35,415 nt of DNA from Candidatus Nanopelagicaceae bacterium (GCA_023254845.1 JALRKE010000004.1:1-35415); one strand, 5' to 3'; shown: positions 1 through 8,898, counted from the stretch's first letter. The notes: generated by a model not told the origin, from the sequence alone. Program-made: numbers and translations.

Positions 1-122
1 CCACAGAAAAGTAGTTCGAATCCATTTGCCATTACAGCGCGCACATATGCCTGGGCACCGCAACGATCACAACGATCTAATGCGTTGAGGGGAGTGGAAT
101 CGAGAACTACGTTTTCAGTCAT
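1..122 (-). CDS. DUF7455-type small zinc-ribbon protein (partial, runs off left edge)
   Basis: The first 40 codons of a leftward gene are present; the 3' end lies outside the window. The start ATG (complement of 120-122) is preceded by a clear Shine-Dalgarno stretch, GAGAGG, about 8 nt upstream. The visible peptide has an RCDRCGAQAYVRA motif and a later LLFCG, which is the CxxC...C pattern of the small DUF7455 family in actinobacteria, probably a zinc-binding ribbon. In many actinobacteria a member lies beside the principal sigma factor gene and parE; here it is divergent from parE, which fits. The molecular function is unknown. Unlike most genes in the window, it has an SD-led start with a long, structured 5' region. 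Confidence 0.75.
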   Translation of the reverse strand, partial: MTENVVLDSTPLNALDRCDRCGAQAYVRAVMANGFELLFC

Positions 123-153
123 CTGCCTACCTCTCTATGGTTTAAGAATCTGT

Positions 154-191
154 GCAGGGGAACATCAAACCATCTCGGGTTTATTCCCCGC
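154..191 (-). promoter_or_regulatory. Imperfect hairpin/dyad in the 5' region of the DUF7455 gene
   Basis: GGGGAA (157-162) pairs with TTCCCC (184-189), and inside it AAACC (167-171) pairs with GGTTT (178-182) around a 6-nt loop. GC/GC (154-155, 190-191) extends the outer arm past a bulged A. The structure sits about 20 nt upstream of the Shine-Dalgarno site of the leftward gene and more than 100 nt from the parE start. It could be an mRNA leader structure or a DNA operator. There is no T-run, so it does not look like an intrinsic terminator. The rest of the 123-311 gap shows nothing definite except the parE -10 candidate. Confidence 0.35.
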
Positions 192-297
192 AGGCTGAAA
201 TAGATTTTTCTTCGCCTCGGGAGTGTCATTTCCCACCTTTATTGACAAATTCACAGTGTTTTCGGCGCGTAATCCCGATATGTGGAATAGCGCTGGA

Positions 298-303
298 TAC
301 CCT
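298..303 (+). promoter_or_regulatory. Candidate -10 (TACCCT) for leaderless parE
   Basis: A TANNNT hexamer ends 8 nt before the GTG start of parE. That spacing would place the transcription start at or near the start codon. There is no convincing Shine-Dalgarno sequence in front of the GTG. The metF gene shows the same hexamer with the same 8-nt spacing. Confidence 0.45.
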
Positions 304-311
304 TCGCCGTC

Positions 312-2387
312 GTGGCAGATAAAGATACGCGCTCAGTCGAGAGCACATATACCGCTAAAGATCTCTCCGTTTTGGAAGGTCTTGATGCTGTTCGTAAGCG
401 TCCCGGTATGTATATCGGGTCGACTGATGGTCGCGGCCTCATGCATTGCTTGTGGGAAATTATCGATAACGCAGTAGATGAAGCGCTCGCTGGACATTGC
501 AAGAAAATCATTATCAATCTTGAGAAAGATGGATCCATTGAGGTCCATGATGATGGCCGCGGAATCCCAGTAGATAAAGAGCCTAAGACTGGTTTGACCG
601 GCGTAGAAGTTGTTATGACTAAATTGCATGCGGGTGGAAAATTTGGTGGCGGTTCATACGCTGCCACAGGCGGATTGCATGGAGTTGGAGCTTCAGTCGT
701 TAATGCTCTCGCATCTCGCCTTGATGTAGAGGTTGATCGTGACGGGAAGATTTATTGGATGTCATTTAAGCGGGGCGTCGCAGGTGTCTTTGATGGCGAT
801 GGCCCAGGAGCATCATTCGAGCCACAATCTGGACTTCGCACAATTGGAAAAGTCTCTTCTAAGATAACTGGAACTCGCGTTAAGTGGTGGGCGGACAAGC
901 AGATCTTTATAAAAGATTCGCAATACGATATTGAAGATATTTATACCCGCGCTCGTCAGACTTCGTATCTCGTTCCAGGTTTAACGCTAGAAGTTAATGA
1001 CAATCGCACTAAAGAGAAGAAGAGCGAGACCTTCTTCCATAAAGGCGGAATCTCCGAATACTGTAACTTCATCCAGAGCGATGCTCCAGTAGGAGATGTA
1101 ATAAGACTTATCGGCAAAGGGCATTACCAAGAAACAGTCCCCGTCCTTGACGAGAAGGGCCACCTTGAGCCGCAAGAAGTAGAACGGGATATGGATGTTG
1201 ATATCGCCGTTAAGTGGGGAAATGGCTACGAGAGCAATATCCGCTCCTTCGTGAACATCATTGCCACCCCTAAAGGGGGAACGCATGTCCAAGGCTTTGA
1301 GCGCGCTCTAACCAAGTCATTCAATGAGTTTCTCCGCTCAACGGGAACTCTAAAGAAGAATGAACCAGATGTGATCAAAGATGACATCTTGGAAGGAATC
1401 ACTGCGGTAGTAACCGTACGGATGCAAGAACCACAATTTGAGGGCCAAACTAAAGAAGTTCTTGGAACGCCAGCTGTGACAAAGATTGTCCAGCAAGTTG
1501 TTACCGATGAATTGAAGCGATTCTTTACGACCACAAAGAGGATCGATAAGGCAAACGGTCGATTGATTCTTGAAAAAGTGGCCAACGCAGCTCGCACTCG
1601 TATCTCCACCCGCACCCATAAAGATCTACAGCGCCGCAAGAATGCGCTAGAGAGCTCAGCCCTCCCTGCGAAATTATCTGATTGCCGCTCGGAAGATGTT
1701 TCGCGTACGGAGTTATTTGTGGTTGAGGGCGAATCTGCATTAGGAACAACTAAAGCGGCGCGAAACTCAGAGTTCCAAGCAATCTTGCCGCTGCGCGGAA
1801 AGATTTTAAATGTCCAGAAAGCATCGCTCTCCCAGATGTTGGATAACGCTGAGTGCGCGGCAATCATCCAAGTTATAGGAGCCGGCTCTGGAAAGTCATT
1901 TAGCCTTGAAGATGTACGTTACGGCCGAATCATCTTGATGTCAGATGCTGATGTTGACGGTGCACATATCCGTTGCCTACTTCTTACCTTGATTTATAGA
2001 TATATGCAGCCGTTGATTGAAGATGGTCGAGTATTCGCTGCGATTCCACCGCTACACCGGATTGAAGTGATGGGCTCTGGTGGCAAGAAGGGCGAAGTTC
2101 ATTACACATACTCAGATGATGAGATGAAGAAGTTGTTGGCAGATCTAAAGAAGCAAGGTAAGAAGTGGCGTGAGCCGATCCAACGTTACAAAGGCTTGGG
2201 CGAGATGGATGCCGATCAGCTCCGAGAGACCACCATGGACCCGGATCATCGCACGCTCCGCCGAATCACCATTAAAGATGGCGCAGATGCTGAGAAGATC
2301 TTTGAATTATTGATGGGTAACGAGGTAGCGCCACGAAAAGAATTTATCTCCGCTGCTGATATCGATAGAGAGCGGATTGACGCCTAA
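312..2387 (+). CDS. parE: DNA topoisomerase IV subunit B (ParE)
   Basis: ATPase subunit of a type IIA topoisomerase; with ParC it decatenates and relaxes DNA. The 691 residues cover a GHKL ATPase domain: catalytic E49 and N53 in EIIDNAVDEA, DDGRG at 80-84, GLHGVGAS at 121-128. The transducer carries the QTK loop (379-381), and the TOPRIM domain has EGESA at 472-476 and DADVD at 545-549. YKGLGEM follows near the C terminus. The EGESALGTTKAAR form and ILNVQKA are typical of actinobacterial ParE rather than GyrB. I chose the GTG at 312; the ETYTAKDL-like region follows in normal position. It faces parC with a 12-bp gap holding a terminator. The opposite-strand partner arrangement and paralogy to gyrase make ParE the better name, though GyrB cannot be fully excluded without a tree. 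Confidence 0.93.
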   Translation: MADKDTRSVESTYTAKDLSVLEGLDAVRKRPGMYIGSTDGRGLMHCLWEIIDNAVDEALAGHCKKIIINLEKDGSIEVHDDGRGIPVDKEPKTGLTGVEVVMTKLHAGGKFGGGSYAATGGLHGVGASVVNALASRLDVEVDRDGKIYWMSFKRGVAGVFDGDGPGASFEPQSGLRTIGKVSSKITGTRVKWWADKQIFIKDSQYDIEDIYTRARQTSYLVPGLTLEVNDNRTKEKKSETFFHKGGISEYCNFIQSDAPVGDVIRLIGKGHYQETVPVLDEKGHLEPQEVERDMDVDIAVKWGNGYESNIRSFVNIIATPKGGTHVQGFERALTKSFNEFLRSTGTLKKNEPDVIKDDILEGITAVVTVRMQEPQFEGQTKEVLGTPAVTKIVQQVVTDELKRFFTTTKRIDKANGRLILEKVANAARTRISTRTHKDLQRRKNALESSALPAKLSDCRSEDVSRTELFVVEGESALGTTKAARNSEFQAILPLRGKILNVQKASLSQMLDNAECAAIIQVIGAGSGKSFSLEDVRYGRIILMSDADVDGAHIRCLLLTLIYRYMQPLIEDGRVFAAIPPLHRIEVMGSGGKKGEVHYTYSDDEMKKLLADLKKQGKKWREPIQRYKGLGEMDADQLRETTMDPDHRTLRRITIKDGADAEKIFELLMGNEVAPRKEFISAADIDRERIDA

Positions 2388-2401
2388 GACTTAGGCTTTT
2401 T
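2382..2401 (+). terminator. Intrinsic terminator after parE
   Basis: GCCTAA (2382-2387) and TTAGGC (2391-2396) form a 6-bp stem with a 3-nt GAC loop, followed directly by five T residues (2397-2401). The left arm contains the parE stop codon. It is the only clear Rho-independent terminator I see in the window. In the opposite direction the hairpin is not followed by a T-run, so it should act mainly on parE transcripts. Confidence 0.7.
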
Positions 2402-3896
2402 AGGCAATTATTGTGCGACGTGGAGTCGCAAACTTCTTAGCAACTTCACCTAACTCTTCCGAAACCTTGGTCCGGAGCGCAGCCTCATTCTTGAGAAGTG
2501 CTGTTAATGCGGAGATCTCACTCTTCAAGGATTTCTGTTCTGTATCTAACTCAATCTTCGACATCTTTGTGAGTCTGCGTAGCGGCATATCCAAGATGTG
2601 AGTTGCTTGCTCGTCGCTTAACTTAAAGGTCTTCATCAAGGTCGTCTTAGCTTCAGAAGCATCTTCGCTACCACGGACAATCTTTACAACTTTATCGATA
2701 TCAACGATAGCCTTTAGAAGACCCTCTACAAGGGTCAACCGTGCCGAAGCTTTCTCTTTCCGAAAGTTCGATCGGCGTGTGACAACCTCAATTCGATGGT
2801 CAACGAATACTTGAAGTAATTCTTTAAGTCCAAGAGTCTTAGGTTTGCCATTTACTAGGGCAACTGCATTAATCGAGAATGCATCCTCTAGAGGAGTTAA
2901 CTTATAGAGGTTTTCGAGAACTTGTTCTGGCTCAAAGCCATTTTTTATCTCAATTACGACTCGTGTGCCATTCTGCCCATCTGTTAGATCGACGATGTCA
3001 GATATCCCCTGAATCTTCTTGCTTCGAACAAGATCGCTTATCCGCTCCACAACTTTCTCAGGGCCGATGTTGTAAGGCAGTTCTGTGATTGTTATTCCCT
3101 GCTTGCGCGAAGTGACTTTTCCAATCTCAACTTTCGCTCTAACCTTAAAGGCGCCTTTGCCGGACTGGTATGCCTCTAGCACTCCCTCTTTTCCGATAAG
3201 AGTCCCACCAGTGGGGAAGTCAGGGCCGGGAACTAACTTCATTAATTGCTTAACCGTTGCACCTGGATTTTCAATTAGATGTTGAGCAGCGGTAATTACT
3301 TCACCCAGATTATGAGGCGCCATATTTGTGGCCATACCGACTGCGATTCCGGTTGCGCCATTGACCAAGAGATTTGGATATGCGGCAGGAAGTACAAGGG
3401 GCTCCATGATCTGGCCGTCGTAATTTGCGCCGAAGTCAACGGTGTTTTCATCGACTTCATCGACCATCATCTGTGAGGCTGATGCAAGGCGCGCCTCGGT
3501 GTAACGCATCGCCGCAGGGCCGGCATCAAGCGAACCGAAATTTCCATGGCCATCAACAAGTGGCAATCTCATCGAGAAGGCTTGTGCCATACGAACTAGC
3601 GCGTCATAAATGGCGCCATCACCATGCGGATGCAACTTACCCATCACTTCACCAACTACTCGCGCACTCTTTACATGACCGCGGTCGGGGCGAAGGCCCA
3701 TCTCGGACATCTGGTGGAGGATGCGACGTTGGACTGGTTTTAATCCATCGCGCGCATCAGGTAGAGCGCGGGAGTAAATAACTGAGTAGGCGTATTCAAG
3801 AAATGAATCAGATAGCTCACTTGAGACATCGACATCAACTATCTTGCCGGGAAACTCACCAGGCTTTGGTCCACTCTTTGATTCGCGCTTTGCCAC
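2400..3896 (-). CDS. parC: DNA topoisomerase IV subunit A (ParC), lacking the C-terminal beta-propeller
   Basis: Breakage-reunion subunit that partners ParE. The winged-helix and tower regions are intact. Catalytic tyrosine is Y132 in [11 protein letters not shown], preceded by the QRRILHQM and [14 protein letters not shown] motifs. The protein ends at residue 498, just after the coiled-coil/tower region ([17 protein letters not shown] and the following helix). Family members with the wrapping or propeller domain are usually 750-850 residues, so that domain is missing here. The stop lies 12 bp from parE's stop and no propeller-like sequence follows. Start is GTG at 3896. It lies 31 nt downstream of psuK on the same strand, so it may be cotranscribed with psuG-psuK. 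Confidence 0.92.
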   Translation of the reverse strand: MAKRESKSGPKPGEFPGKIVDVDVSSELSDSFLEYAYSVIYSRALPDARDGLKPVQRRILHQMSEMGLRPDRGHVKSARVVGEVMGKLHPHGDGAIYDALVRMAQAFSMRLPLVDGHGNFGSLDAGPAAMRYTEARLASASQMMVDEVDENTVDFGANYDGQIMEPLVLPAAYPNLLVNGATGIAVGMATNMAPHNLGEVITAAQHLIENPGATVKQLMKLVPGPDFPTGGTLIGKEGVLEAYQSGKGAFKVRAKVEIGKVTSRKQGITITELPYNIGPEKVVERISDLVRSKKIQGISDIVDLTDGQNGTRVVIEIKNGFEPEQVLENLYKLTPLEDAFSINAVALVNGKPKTLGLKELLQVFVDHRIEVVTRRSNFRKEKASARLTLVEGLLKAIVDIDKVVKIVRGSEDASEAKTTLMKTFKLSDEQATHILDMPLRRLTKMSKIELDTEQKSLKSEISALTALLKNEAALRTKVSEELGEVAKKFATPRRTIIA

Positions 3897-3927
3897 GGCG
3901 TGATTCTGCCAACGCCAGAGCTACTTT

Positions 3928-4815
3928 CTATGGATTGACTCTCGGTCTAGCGCCGATAGTTGCGACACATTGGGCGGCAACATCCAAAGCGCGAGAGATT
4001 GAGGCATCAAGATCCTTTGATTTGAGCCATGAGGCCAGAAATCCTGCGGCAAATGCATCACCTGCTCCAGTTGTGTCGATTACCTTAGTTTCTCGCGCTG
4101 GTCTAGAAATCGGTTCACCACCATTAAATTTTGCAATTGCTCCCTTTGCGCCACGTTTAATAACAATCAATGGGGCGAACTCTTTAAGTGATTGAAATTG
4201 CTCTTCCTGATTTGTGACACCCGTTATGTACTCAGCCTCAGCTTCATTCATAAATAGCCCAGCAAAACCATTGATTAACGAAATAGCTCGCTCTCTTCCG
4301 AAGGCGCTCATTGTTCCTACCGAAGCTACATCAAAGAAAATTGGAATGCATAATTCCGTTATTGCCTTAATTATTCCAAGGACACCTTCACTTGATTGAG
4401 AGTTGAAGAGGGAGTAGCCCGATAGGAAGACGCCATCAACTCCCGCTAAATCGGGTAGATCAGCGATACTTAAACCGGAGTTAGCTCCAGCATCGGGAAA
4501 CATGGTTCGGTTTCCGTTTTGATCGACTAATACGACGACCGTTCCGGTCTTTGCCCCTTCAAGGGGTGGATTCTCGTGCTGCACCCCAAAGTCGGTTAGC
4601 TCTGCGTGAAAGTTAGCGCCAGAAATGTCTGCGCCAATTCGACCCGCAAAAGAAGTTGTTATATCCAGATGGGCAAGCCAAGTAGCCGTATTTGCAGCTG
4701 CTCCACCTCCATGCATTGATATTTCCGAGAGCGTGTCGCTATTAATGTTTATAGCGCTCTTCATCTGGACGATTACATCAATCATGGCATCGCCAATACA
4801 GAGAACTTTGGTCAT
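3928..4815 (-). CDS. psuK: PfkB-family sugar kinase, probable pseudouridine kinase
   Basis: Ribokinase-fold carbohydrate kinase of 295 residues. The N-terminal GDAMIDVIV and HGGGAAANTA motifs bind substrate. The C-terminal DTTGAGDAFAAGF motif holds the catalytic base D253 and the anion hole. The family alone does not fix the substrate. The gene starts 1 nt after the stop of psuG, and in pseudouridine catabolism the kinase makes pseudouridine 5'-phosphate, the substrate of PsuG. That context supports pseudouridine kinase. Ribokinase or an adenosine-type kinase is the alternative. Confidence 0.82.
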   Translation of the reverse strand: MTKVLCIGDAMIDVIVQMKSAININSDTLSEISMHGGGAAANTATWLAHLDITTSFAGRIGADISGANFHAELTDFGVQHENPPLEGAKTGTVVVLVDQNGNRTMFPDAGANSGLSIADLPDLAGVDGVFLSGYSLFNSQSSEGVLGIIKAITELCIPIFFDVASVGTMSAFGRERAISLINGFAGLFMNEAEAEYITGVTNQEEQFQSLKEFAPLIVIKRGAKGAIAKFNGGEPISRPARETKVIDTTGAGDAFAAGFLASWLKSKDLDASISRALDVAAQCVATIGARPRVNP

Positions 4816-4816
4816 C

Positions 4817-5704
4817 TTAAGAATTTGCGATTTGAGCAGCTAATTTTGAATTGCTCTTTATGATTTCAATATTGACTTTAAGTGATTCACCATCGCTATT
4901 TGCATGGAAAAACTCCAGCAGGAATGGAGTGACATCCTTGCCCGTGACGCTATTTTCACGCGTCTTGGCCAAGCCCTCTTTAAGAAGTCGTTCATGAAGT
5001 CTTGGGTCCATTGGAAGAGGTGTTGGATTCGCGACTACCAAACCCGTATTAGCTGTTCCTACCTCTTTGCGAGCCCGCCAGATAGCGCCAATTTCTGCGG
5101 CGCTCTTTGCTTCATGTTCGATTGTGTATCCACTATCAGGTAGATAAAAACCCGGGAACTTCTTAGTTCGGTAACCAATCAACGGTACCGAGAGAGTTTC
5201 CAAACGCTCCAGGGTTGCTGGGATATCGAGAATTGATTTAACGCCAGCACAAACCACGAGCACCGGGATAGTTGCAAGAGCATGGAGGTCTGCCGATTCA
5301 TCCCAGCTTTCTTGTGCACCTCGGTGCACGCCGCCAAGTCCACCGGTCGCGAAGAATTCGATTCCAGCAAGGTGAGCTATATGAGATGTCGCAGCAACGG
5401 TTGTGGCAGCTGATAAACCATTTGCTGTAGCAGTTGCCAAATCTCTAATCGAAGCCTTTGTAAAGTTTTCATCATTTGCTACTCGATCAAGTTCACTTTT
5501 CTCTAGTCCAACATGTATTACGCCATCGATAATTGCGATAGTTGCTGGGGTTGCGCCTTCGCTTCTAACTATCTCTTCTACCGCAAGGGCAACTTCTAAA
5601 TTCTTCGGCCGGGGTAGGCCGTGGGAGATGATGGTGGACTCCAAGGCAACAAGTGGCCGCTTTTCAGCGAGCGCAGCCCTCACTTCGCTTGAATATTGGA
5701 TCAT
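4817..5704 (-). CDS. psuG: Pseudouridine-5'-phosphate glycosidase
   Basis: Cleaves pseudouridine 5'-phosphate to uracil and ribose 5-phosphate. From the chosen start the protein has 295 residues. Conserved blocks run in order: VALESTIISHG, GATPATIAII, FATGGLGGVHRG, VVCAGVKSILDIP, LIGYRTKKFPGFY, GLVVANPTP and GKDVTPFLL. I chose ATG at 5704 over the upstream GTG (5743) because MIQYSSEVRAAL matches the family's N-terminal ISPEV block, and a TAACCT hexamer sits 8 nt upstream. The start codon abuts the divergent phosphodiesterase start (CATATG). It heads psuG-psuK, perhaps with parC. The pathway salvages pseudouridine from RNA turnover. Confidence 0.93.
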   Translation of the reverse strand: MIQYSSEVRAALAEKRPLVALESTIISHGLPRPKNLEVALAVEEIVRSEGATPATIAIIDGVIHVGLEKSELDRVANDENFTKASIRDLATATANGLSAATTVAATSHIAHLAGIEFFATGGLGGVHRGAQESWDESADLHALATIPVLVVCAGVKSILDIPATLERLETLSVPLIGYRTKKFPGFYLPDSGYTIEHEAKSAAEIGAIWRARKEVGTANTGLVVANPTPLPMDPRLHERLLKEGLAKTRENSVTGKDVTPFLLEFFHANSDGESLKVNIEIIKSNSKLAAQIANS

Positions 5705-6835
5705 ATGTCGGAAGGTTACTGGAAAGATGGGGGTGTGCCCCAAACGTTAGCGCAACTATCACAATCGCTATTTGCAACACTTGGGCTTGGGGGGACAAGA
5801 AACTCGTTAGAACTCCCTTCAAATACAGGTGCGCGTGAGTGTCTCTTACTAGTTGATGGCTTGGGCAAGAACGCGATTGATGAATTTTCCGCTAAGACTA
5901 AATACTTAAACCGCCTCGAATATAAAGAGACCTTAGTTGCCACATTTCCTTCAACGACTGCAACAAGTTTGACCTCACTTGGAACGGGGGTCTCTCCGGG
6001 AGAGCATGGCATGGTCGGCTATACGATGCGCGTTCCTCACAGTGGTTCACCGGAGCGAATCTTGAATGCTCTCAAATGGGACGAGCGAGTCGACCCGGTT
6101 ATCTGGCAATCTCAACCGACCCTCTTTGAAAGGGCAAATCAAGCCGGAATTCGTACTTCGCATGTAGCTGGTAAACGTTATGCCGAGACTGGATTTACCA
6201 GGGCAGCTCTTCGCGGCGGAATTTATCTTGGCGCAAATAGCAATGAAGAACTCACTACCGCAGCCTCCGAAGCCCTTAAGGCTCCTAATTCATTTGCCTA
6301 TCTCTACTTAAATGATGTTGACGATGCCTCTCATAGTTCCGGTTTTGGTTCAGAGAAGTTTCTTGCCGCCCTCGAAAGGGTTGACCAGCTGATTGGGGAG
6401 CTGCTTGAGCGACTCCCGAAAGGCACTCGTCTCTGGGTTACATCAGATCACGGAATGATTAATCGAAAGGACTTTATTGTCGTTGGAAAAGGGAATGACC
6501 TTCTTAGAGATGTAAAGCTAATGGCAGGAGAGCCGCGAGTTAGATACCTATACGTAGACGAAGAGAATATTGCGCAAGTAAAGCGTCGATGGGAGGAGCA
6601 TTTAGGAGATCGGGTGGAAGTCCTTTACCGAAGCGAGGCAATTTCTGCTGGATTATTTGGAGCCCAAGTTCTAGATCATGTAAGAGATCGAATCGGTGAC
6701 TTAATAGTCATCGCCAAAGGCGAATTGATTCTTGTGGAAATTGATCGTGAGCCACAACAGTGCGCAATGGTGGGTCATCATGGGGGAACTACAAAGGCAG
6801 AAGTTGAGATTCCGTTACTTACTTACGCCCTTTAA
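5705..6835 (+). CDS. Alkaline phosphatase superfamily protein (nucleotide pyrophosphatase/phosphodiesterase-like)
   Basis: Metal-dependent phosphoesterase of 376 residues from ATG 5705. LLLVDGLG (about 47-54) supplies the first metal-binding aspartate (D51). FPSTTATSL (81-89) carries the likely nucleophilic threonine. GEHGMVGY, TSDHGM and MVGHHGG supply further metal ligands. No signal peptide is seen, so it is probably cytoplasmic. Substrate unknown. A TTG at 5696 would add three residues; I prefer ATG 5705 because YWKDGGVPQTLAQL fits the family N terminus. No clear TANNNT or SD precedes it. Its stop interlocks with the sepH stop (4-bp overlap). Confidence 0.82.
   Translation: MSEGYWKDGGVPQTLAQLSQSLFATLGLGGTRNSLELPSNTGARECLLLVDGLGKNAIDEFSAKTKYLNRLEYKETLVATFPSTTATSLTSLGTGVSPGEHGMVGYTMRVPHSGSPERILNALKWDERVDPVIWQSQPTLFERANQAGIRTSHVAGKRYAETGFTRAALRGGIYLGANSNEELTTAASEALKAPNSFAYLYLNDVDDASHSSGFGSEKFLAALERVDQLIGELLERLPKGTRLWVTSDHGMINRKDFIVVGKGNDLLRDVKLMAGEPRVRYLYVDEENIAQVKRRWEEHLGDRVEVLYRSEAISAGLFGAQVLDHVRDRIGDLIVIAKGELILVEIDREPQQCAMVGHHGGTTKAEVEIPLLTYAL
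5713..5718 (-). promoter_or_regulatory. Candidate -10 (TAACCT) for leaderless psuG
   Basis: On the minus strand TAACCT ends 8 nt before the psuG ATG (5704). It lies inside codons 3-5 of the divergent phosphodiesterase gene. The same hexamer is seen at aroG. Confidence 0.4.
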
Positions 6836-7629
6836 GACTCGTCTTCGCCATCTTTTTTCTTACTTCTTCCAAACATGATGTCATCCCATGATGGGATAGA
6901 GATTCGACGCGTTACGCCATCTTTCTTTGCATCGGTAGGAATGTCAGTTACTGATGGCGCATCATCTGAAGAAGGATCAGTTCTAACAGCTACGAGGCGC
7001 GGAGGTTGGGGCGAATCTCCTTCGGCCGGAAAGAGGACGCCATGGTCGCTCATTCGATCCTGTTTAGTTGGATGTTTAGAGATCTCCTCGCCACAAATCC
7101 ATTTTGCTCCGTCGTCTTGGGAGATAAAAGTCCGTTTGTTTAGATCAAAGCTCCAAGTTGCCTCACGGTTTCCATCTGAGGATGGATAGCTGAGAACTAG
7201 GTGCCAACTTCCATTATCGAGTCTCCAGGTATTCCAAGAGATTTGATTCATATTTACGCCACGTGGCGCAAGACGTTGAACAACTAATTCACGAAGTGGA
7301 AGCGAAGTTCCTTTAGGTGAAGATTTTTCTGCTTGTTCAATTACCCAGGCGCGTTCTTGCATTATTGGACTTGAGTAACGTTCAATCTTGTTCATTGACA
7401 ACCCGGAAATTCGAGCAACTTCGGCAAAGCTCTCACCGGCTCTAAGTCTTGCTTGGATTTCTTTTATTGAAAATGTCGGCGCATCCTCACTTACAGCGAC
7501 TAACTTTCGCTCGGTCATGGCACTCTTAAGTGAATCATCGATTCTTACGGTGAATGAATTTCCTTCACCATCAGCGAGCTCTATTCGCTCGCCATCGCTG
7601 GTGCGTCCAACAACTCGCAGTTCCGACAT
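6832..7629 (-). CDS. sepH: Septation protein SepH (DUF3071)
   Basis: SepH is an actinobacterial cell-division protein that binds FtsZ and stimulates its assembly. The 265 residues begin with MSELRVVGRTSDGERIELAD, the DUF3071 start. A helix-turn-helix-like segment follows (IKEIQARLRAGESFAEVARISG, approximately residues 56-77), then ISGLSMNKIERYSSPIMQER. A WNTWRLDNGSWHLVL segment ends the conserved region. The C-terminal tail is short and charged, ending in an Asp/Glu-rich stretch. The gene is 41 nt downstream of the MFS gene on the same strand, so it could be cotranscribed. No strict TANNNT is seen upstream (AACCTT is close). Confidence 0.88.
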   Translation of the reverse strand: MSELRVVGRTSDGERIELADGEGNSFTVRIDDSLKSAMTERKLVAVSEDAPTFSIKEIQARLRAGESFAEVARISGLSMNKIERYSSPIMQERAWVIEQAEKSSPKGTSLPLRELVVQRLAPRGVNMNQISWNTWRLDNGSWHLVLSYPSSDGNREATWSFDLNKRTFISQDDGAKWICGEEISKHPTKQDRMSDHGVLFPAEGDSPQPPRLVAVRTDPSSDDAPSVTDIPTDAKKDGVTRRISIPSWDDIMFGRSKKKDGEDES

Positions 7630-7670
7630 GAGGTAAAGGTTGCCATACCTTCGCGCTCAAACAGTGGAAA

Positions 7671-8891
7671 TCACGATGGAATTTCGCTCACTTTCACGCG
7701 CCATTGTTTCCAGAAAGGGAAAATGGATAGCGCAGATAGGCCCATGCAAAGAAGTGGGATTACGAAAGCGACAGAAACCCCTTGATTGTCAATGATGTAA
7801 CCAGTGATAGCCGGTGGTAGGGCGCCGCCAAGATTTAGCGCAGATATAGCCCAAGCTAATACTTCGGTCTTTCGACTTTCAGCCACCGAACGCTCAGCAG
7901 CTGCAAAACCTGCGGTTAAGAGCGGGGCGATAGCAAGTCCATTGAAGAATAGAACTACGCCCATAGCCACTAATTTTTCAGGAATAAGAAGAGCGACCAG
8001 GTAAATGGGAATAGTCAGCAAAAAGAGAAGAATTAGCGACTCCAAGAATCGCGTTGCCTCGCTTCGCTTCCATTTGATCGTTCCGATAATCAAAGCCGAG
8101 ATGCCACTGCCAAAAGACCAGACCGCGATGAAATATCCACTCCACTCACGAATTCCATACTCTTCGCTATAACCAACTATCACTAACCCAGCCGAGCTAA
8201 AGAAAGAACCACAGAGCATCAGGGGGATGAAGAGAGCACGAATGAAGGGGAGTCGAATCAACAGTGAGTGATCGGCGTCCGGTTCTTTTGGATGAGGCGG
8301 CGGTTCTGTTGATTTCTGACTCGCAAAGAGTATGCCACCGGTTGCCACAAATAACATCGCAGCAAATATTGCATATTCTGGCGCGAAGGTAACTGCCAAA
8401 AGAGTTGCGATTACAGGCCCAGATGTAAAGATGACTTCGTCAACAAAGGCCTCAAAAGAGTAAGCCGTATCCGTCAGCGCTCGATCCTCACCAATTGCAT
8501 ATATCCAGCGGCGCCGAACCATCTGGCCAGAGCCAATTACGAATGCCTCAAAGAGGAGAGCTGAGGTAAACCAGAAAAACGTTGGTGCATCGCTCTTGAG
8601 AAGAAATACGAATGCGCCCATAAAAAAGATATGAAGCGGTGCGGTGATGCTCAGAATTCGCCGCTGTCCAAATTGATCTGCCGCCCTAGACCAGAGTGGA
8701 GAAGCAATTGAGAGCACAATTGAAGCTGCCATAGACAGCGCGCCAGCAGTAGCGTACGAATCGGTCTCAGCGACTACAAAGAGAACAATTGCTAGATAGA
8801 GCATTGAGATTGGAAGCCTCAGGATGAATGCTGAAAAGGAAAAACGCCAACCCCCTGAAACCTTAAAGAGCTTTTTGTATGGGGTAAGCAT
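7671..8891 (-). CDS. MFS transporter
   Basis: Integral membrane protein of 406 residues with about 12 hydrophobic segments. An SRAADQFGQRRIL segment between TM2 and TM3 resembles the MFS loop motif (GxLaDrxGrR). The central loop (EPPPHPKEPDADHS) separates the two six-helix halves. No substrate can be read from the sequence; drug/sugar efflux-like MFS permeases are the closest pattern. It is divergent from the inositol-phosphatase gene with a 32-bp gap. A TAGACT hexamer 7 nt before the ATG suggests a leaderless transcript. sepH may follow in the same operon. Confidence 0.82.
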   Translation of the reverse strand: MLTPYKKLFKVSGGWRFSFSAFILRLPISMLYLAIVLFVVAETDSYATAGALSMAASIVLSIASPLWSRAADQFGQRRILSITAPLHIFFMGAFVFLLKSDAPTFFWFTSALLFEAFVIGSGQMVRRRWIYAIGEDRALTDTAYSFEAFVDEVIFTSGPVIATLLAVTFAPEYAIFAAMLFVATGGILFASQKSTEPPPHPKEPDADHSLLIRLPFIRALFIPLMLCGSFFSSAGLVIVGYSEEYGIREWSGYFIAVWSFGSGISALIIGTIKWKRSEATRFLESLILLFLLTIPIYLVALLIPEKLVAMGVVLFFNGLAIAPLLTAGFAAAERSVAESRKTEVLAWAISALNLGGALPPAITGYIIDNQGVSVAFVIPLLCMGLSALSIFPFWKQWRVKVSEIPS

Positions 8892-8898
8892 GTTGGTG

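Noticed and set aside
242-247. TTGACA as a -35 for parE
   Set aside because: No -10 hexamer follows at 16-19 bp; the best -10, TACCCT at 298-303, is about 50 bp away.
1226-1867. 213-codon leftward open frame within parE
   Set aside because: It is a shadow of conserved ParE sequence, with no recognizable domain.
312-3896. Gyrase (GyrB/GyrA) rather than topoisomerase IV
   Set aside because: Subunit B has the EGESALGTTKAAR and ILNVQKA forms typical of actinobacterial ParE, and subunit A lacks a gyrase-type C-terminal domain with a GyrA box. A tree would settle it.
5705-5743. Upstream extension of PsuG
   Set aside because: The added residues lie inside the divergent gene and do not match the family N terminus; ATG 5704 does.
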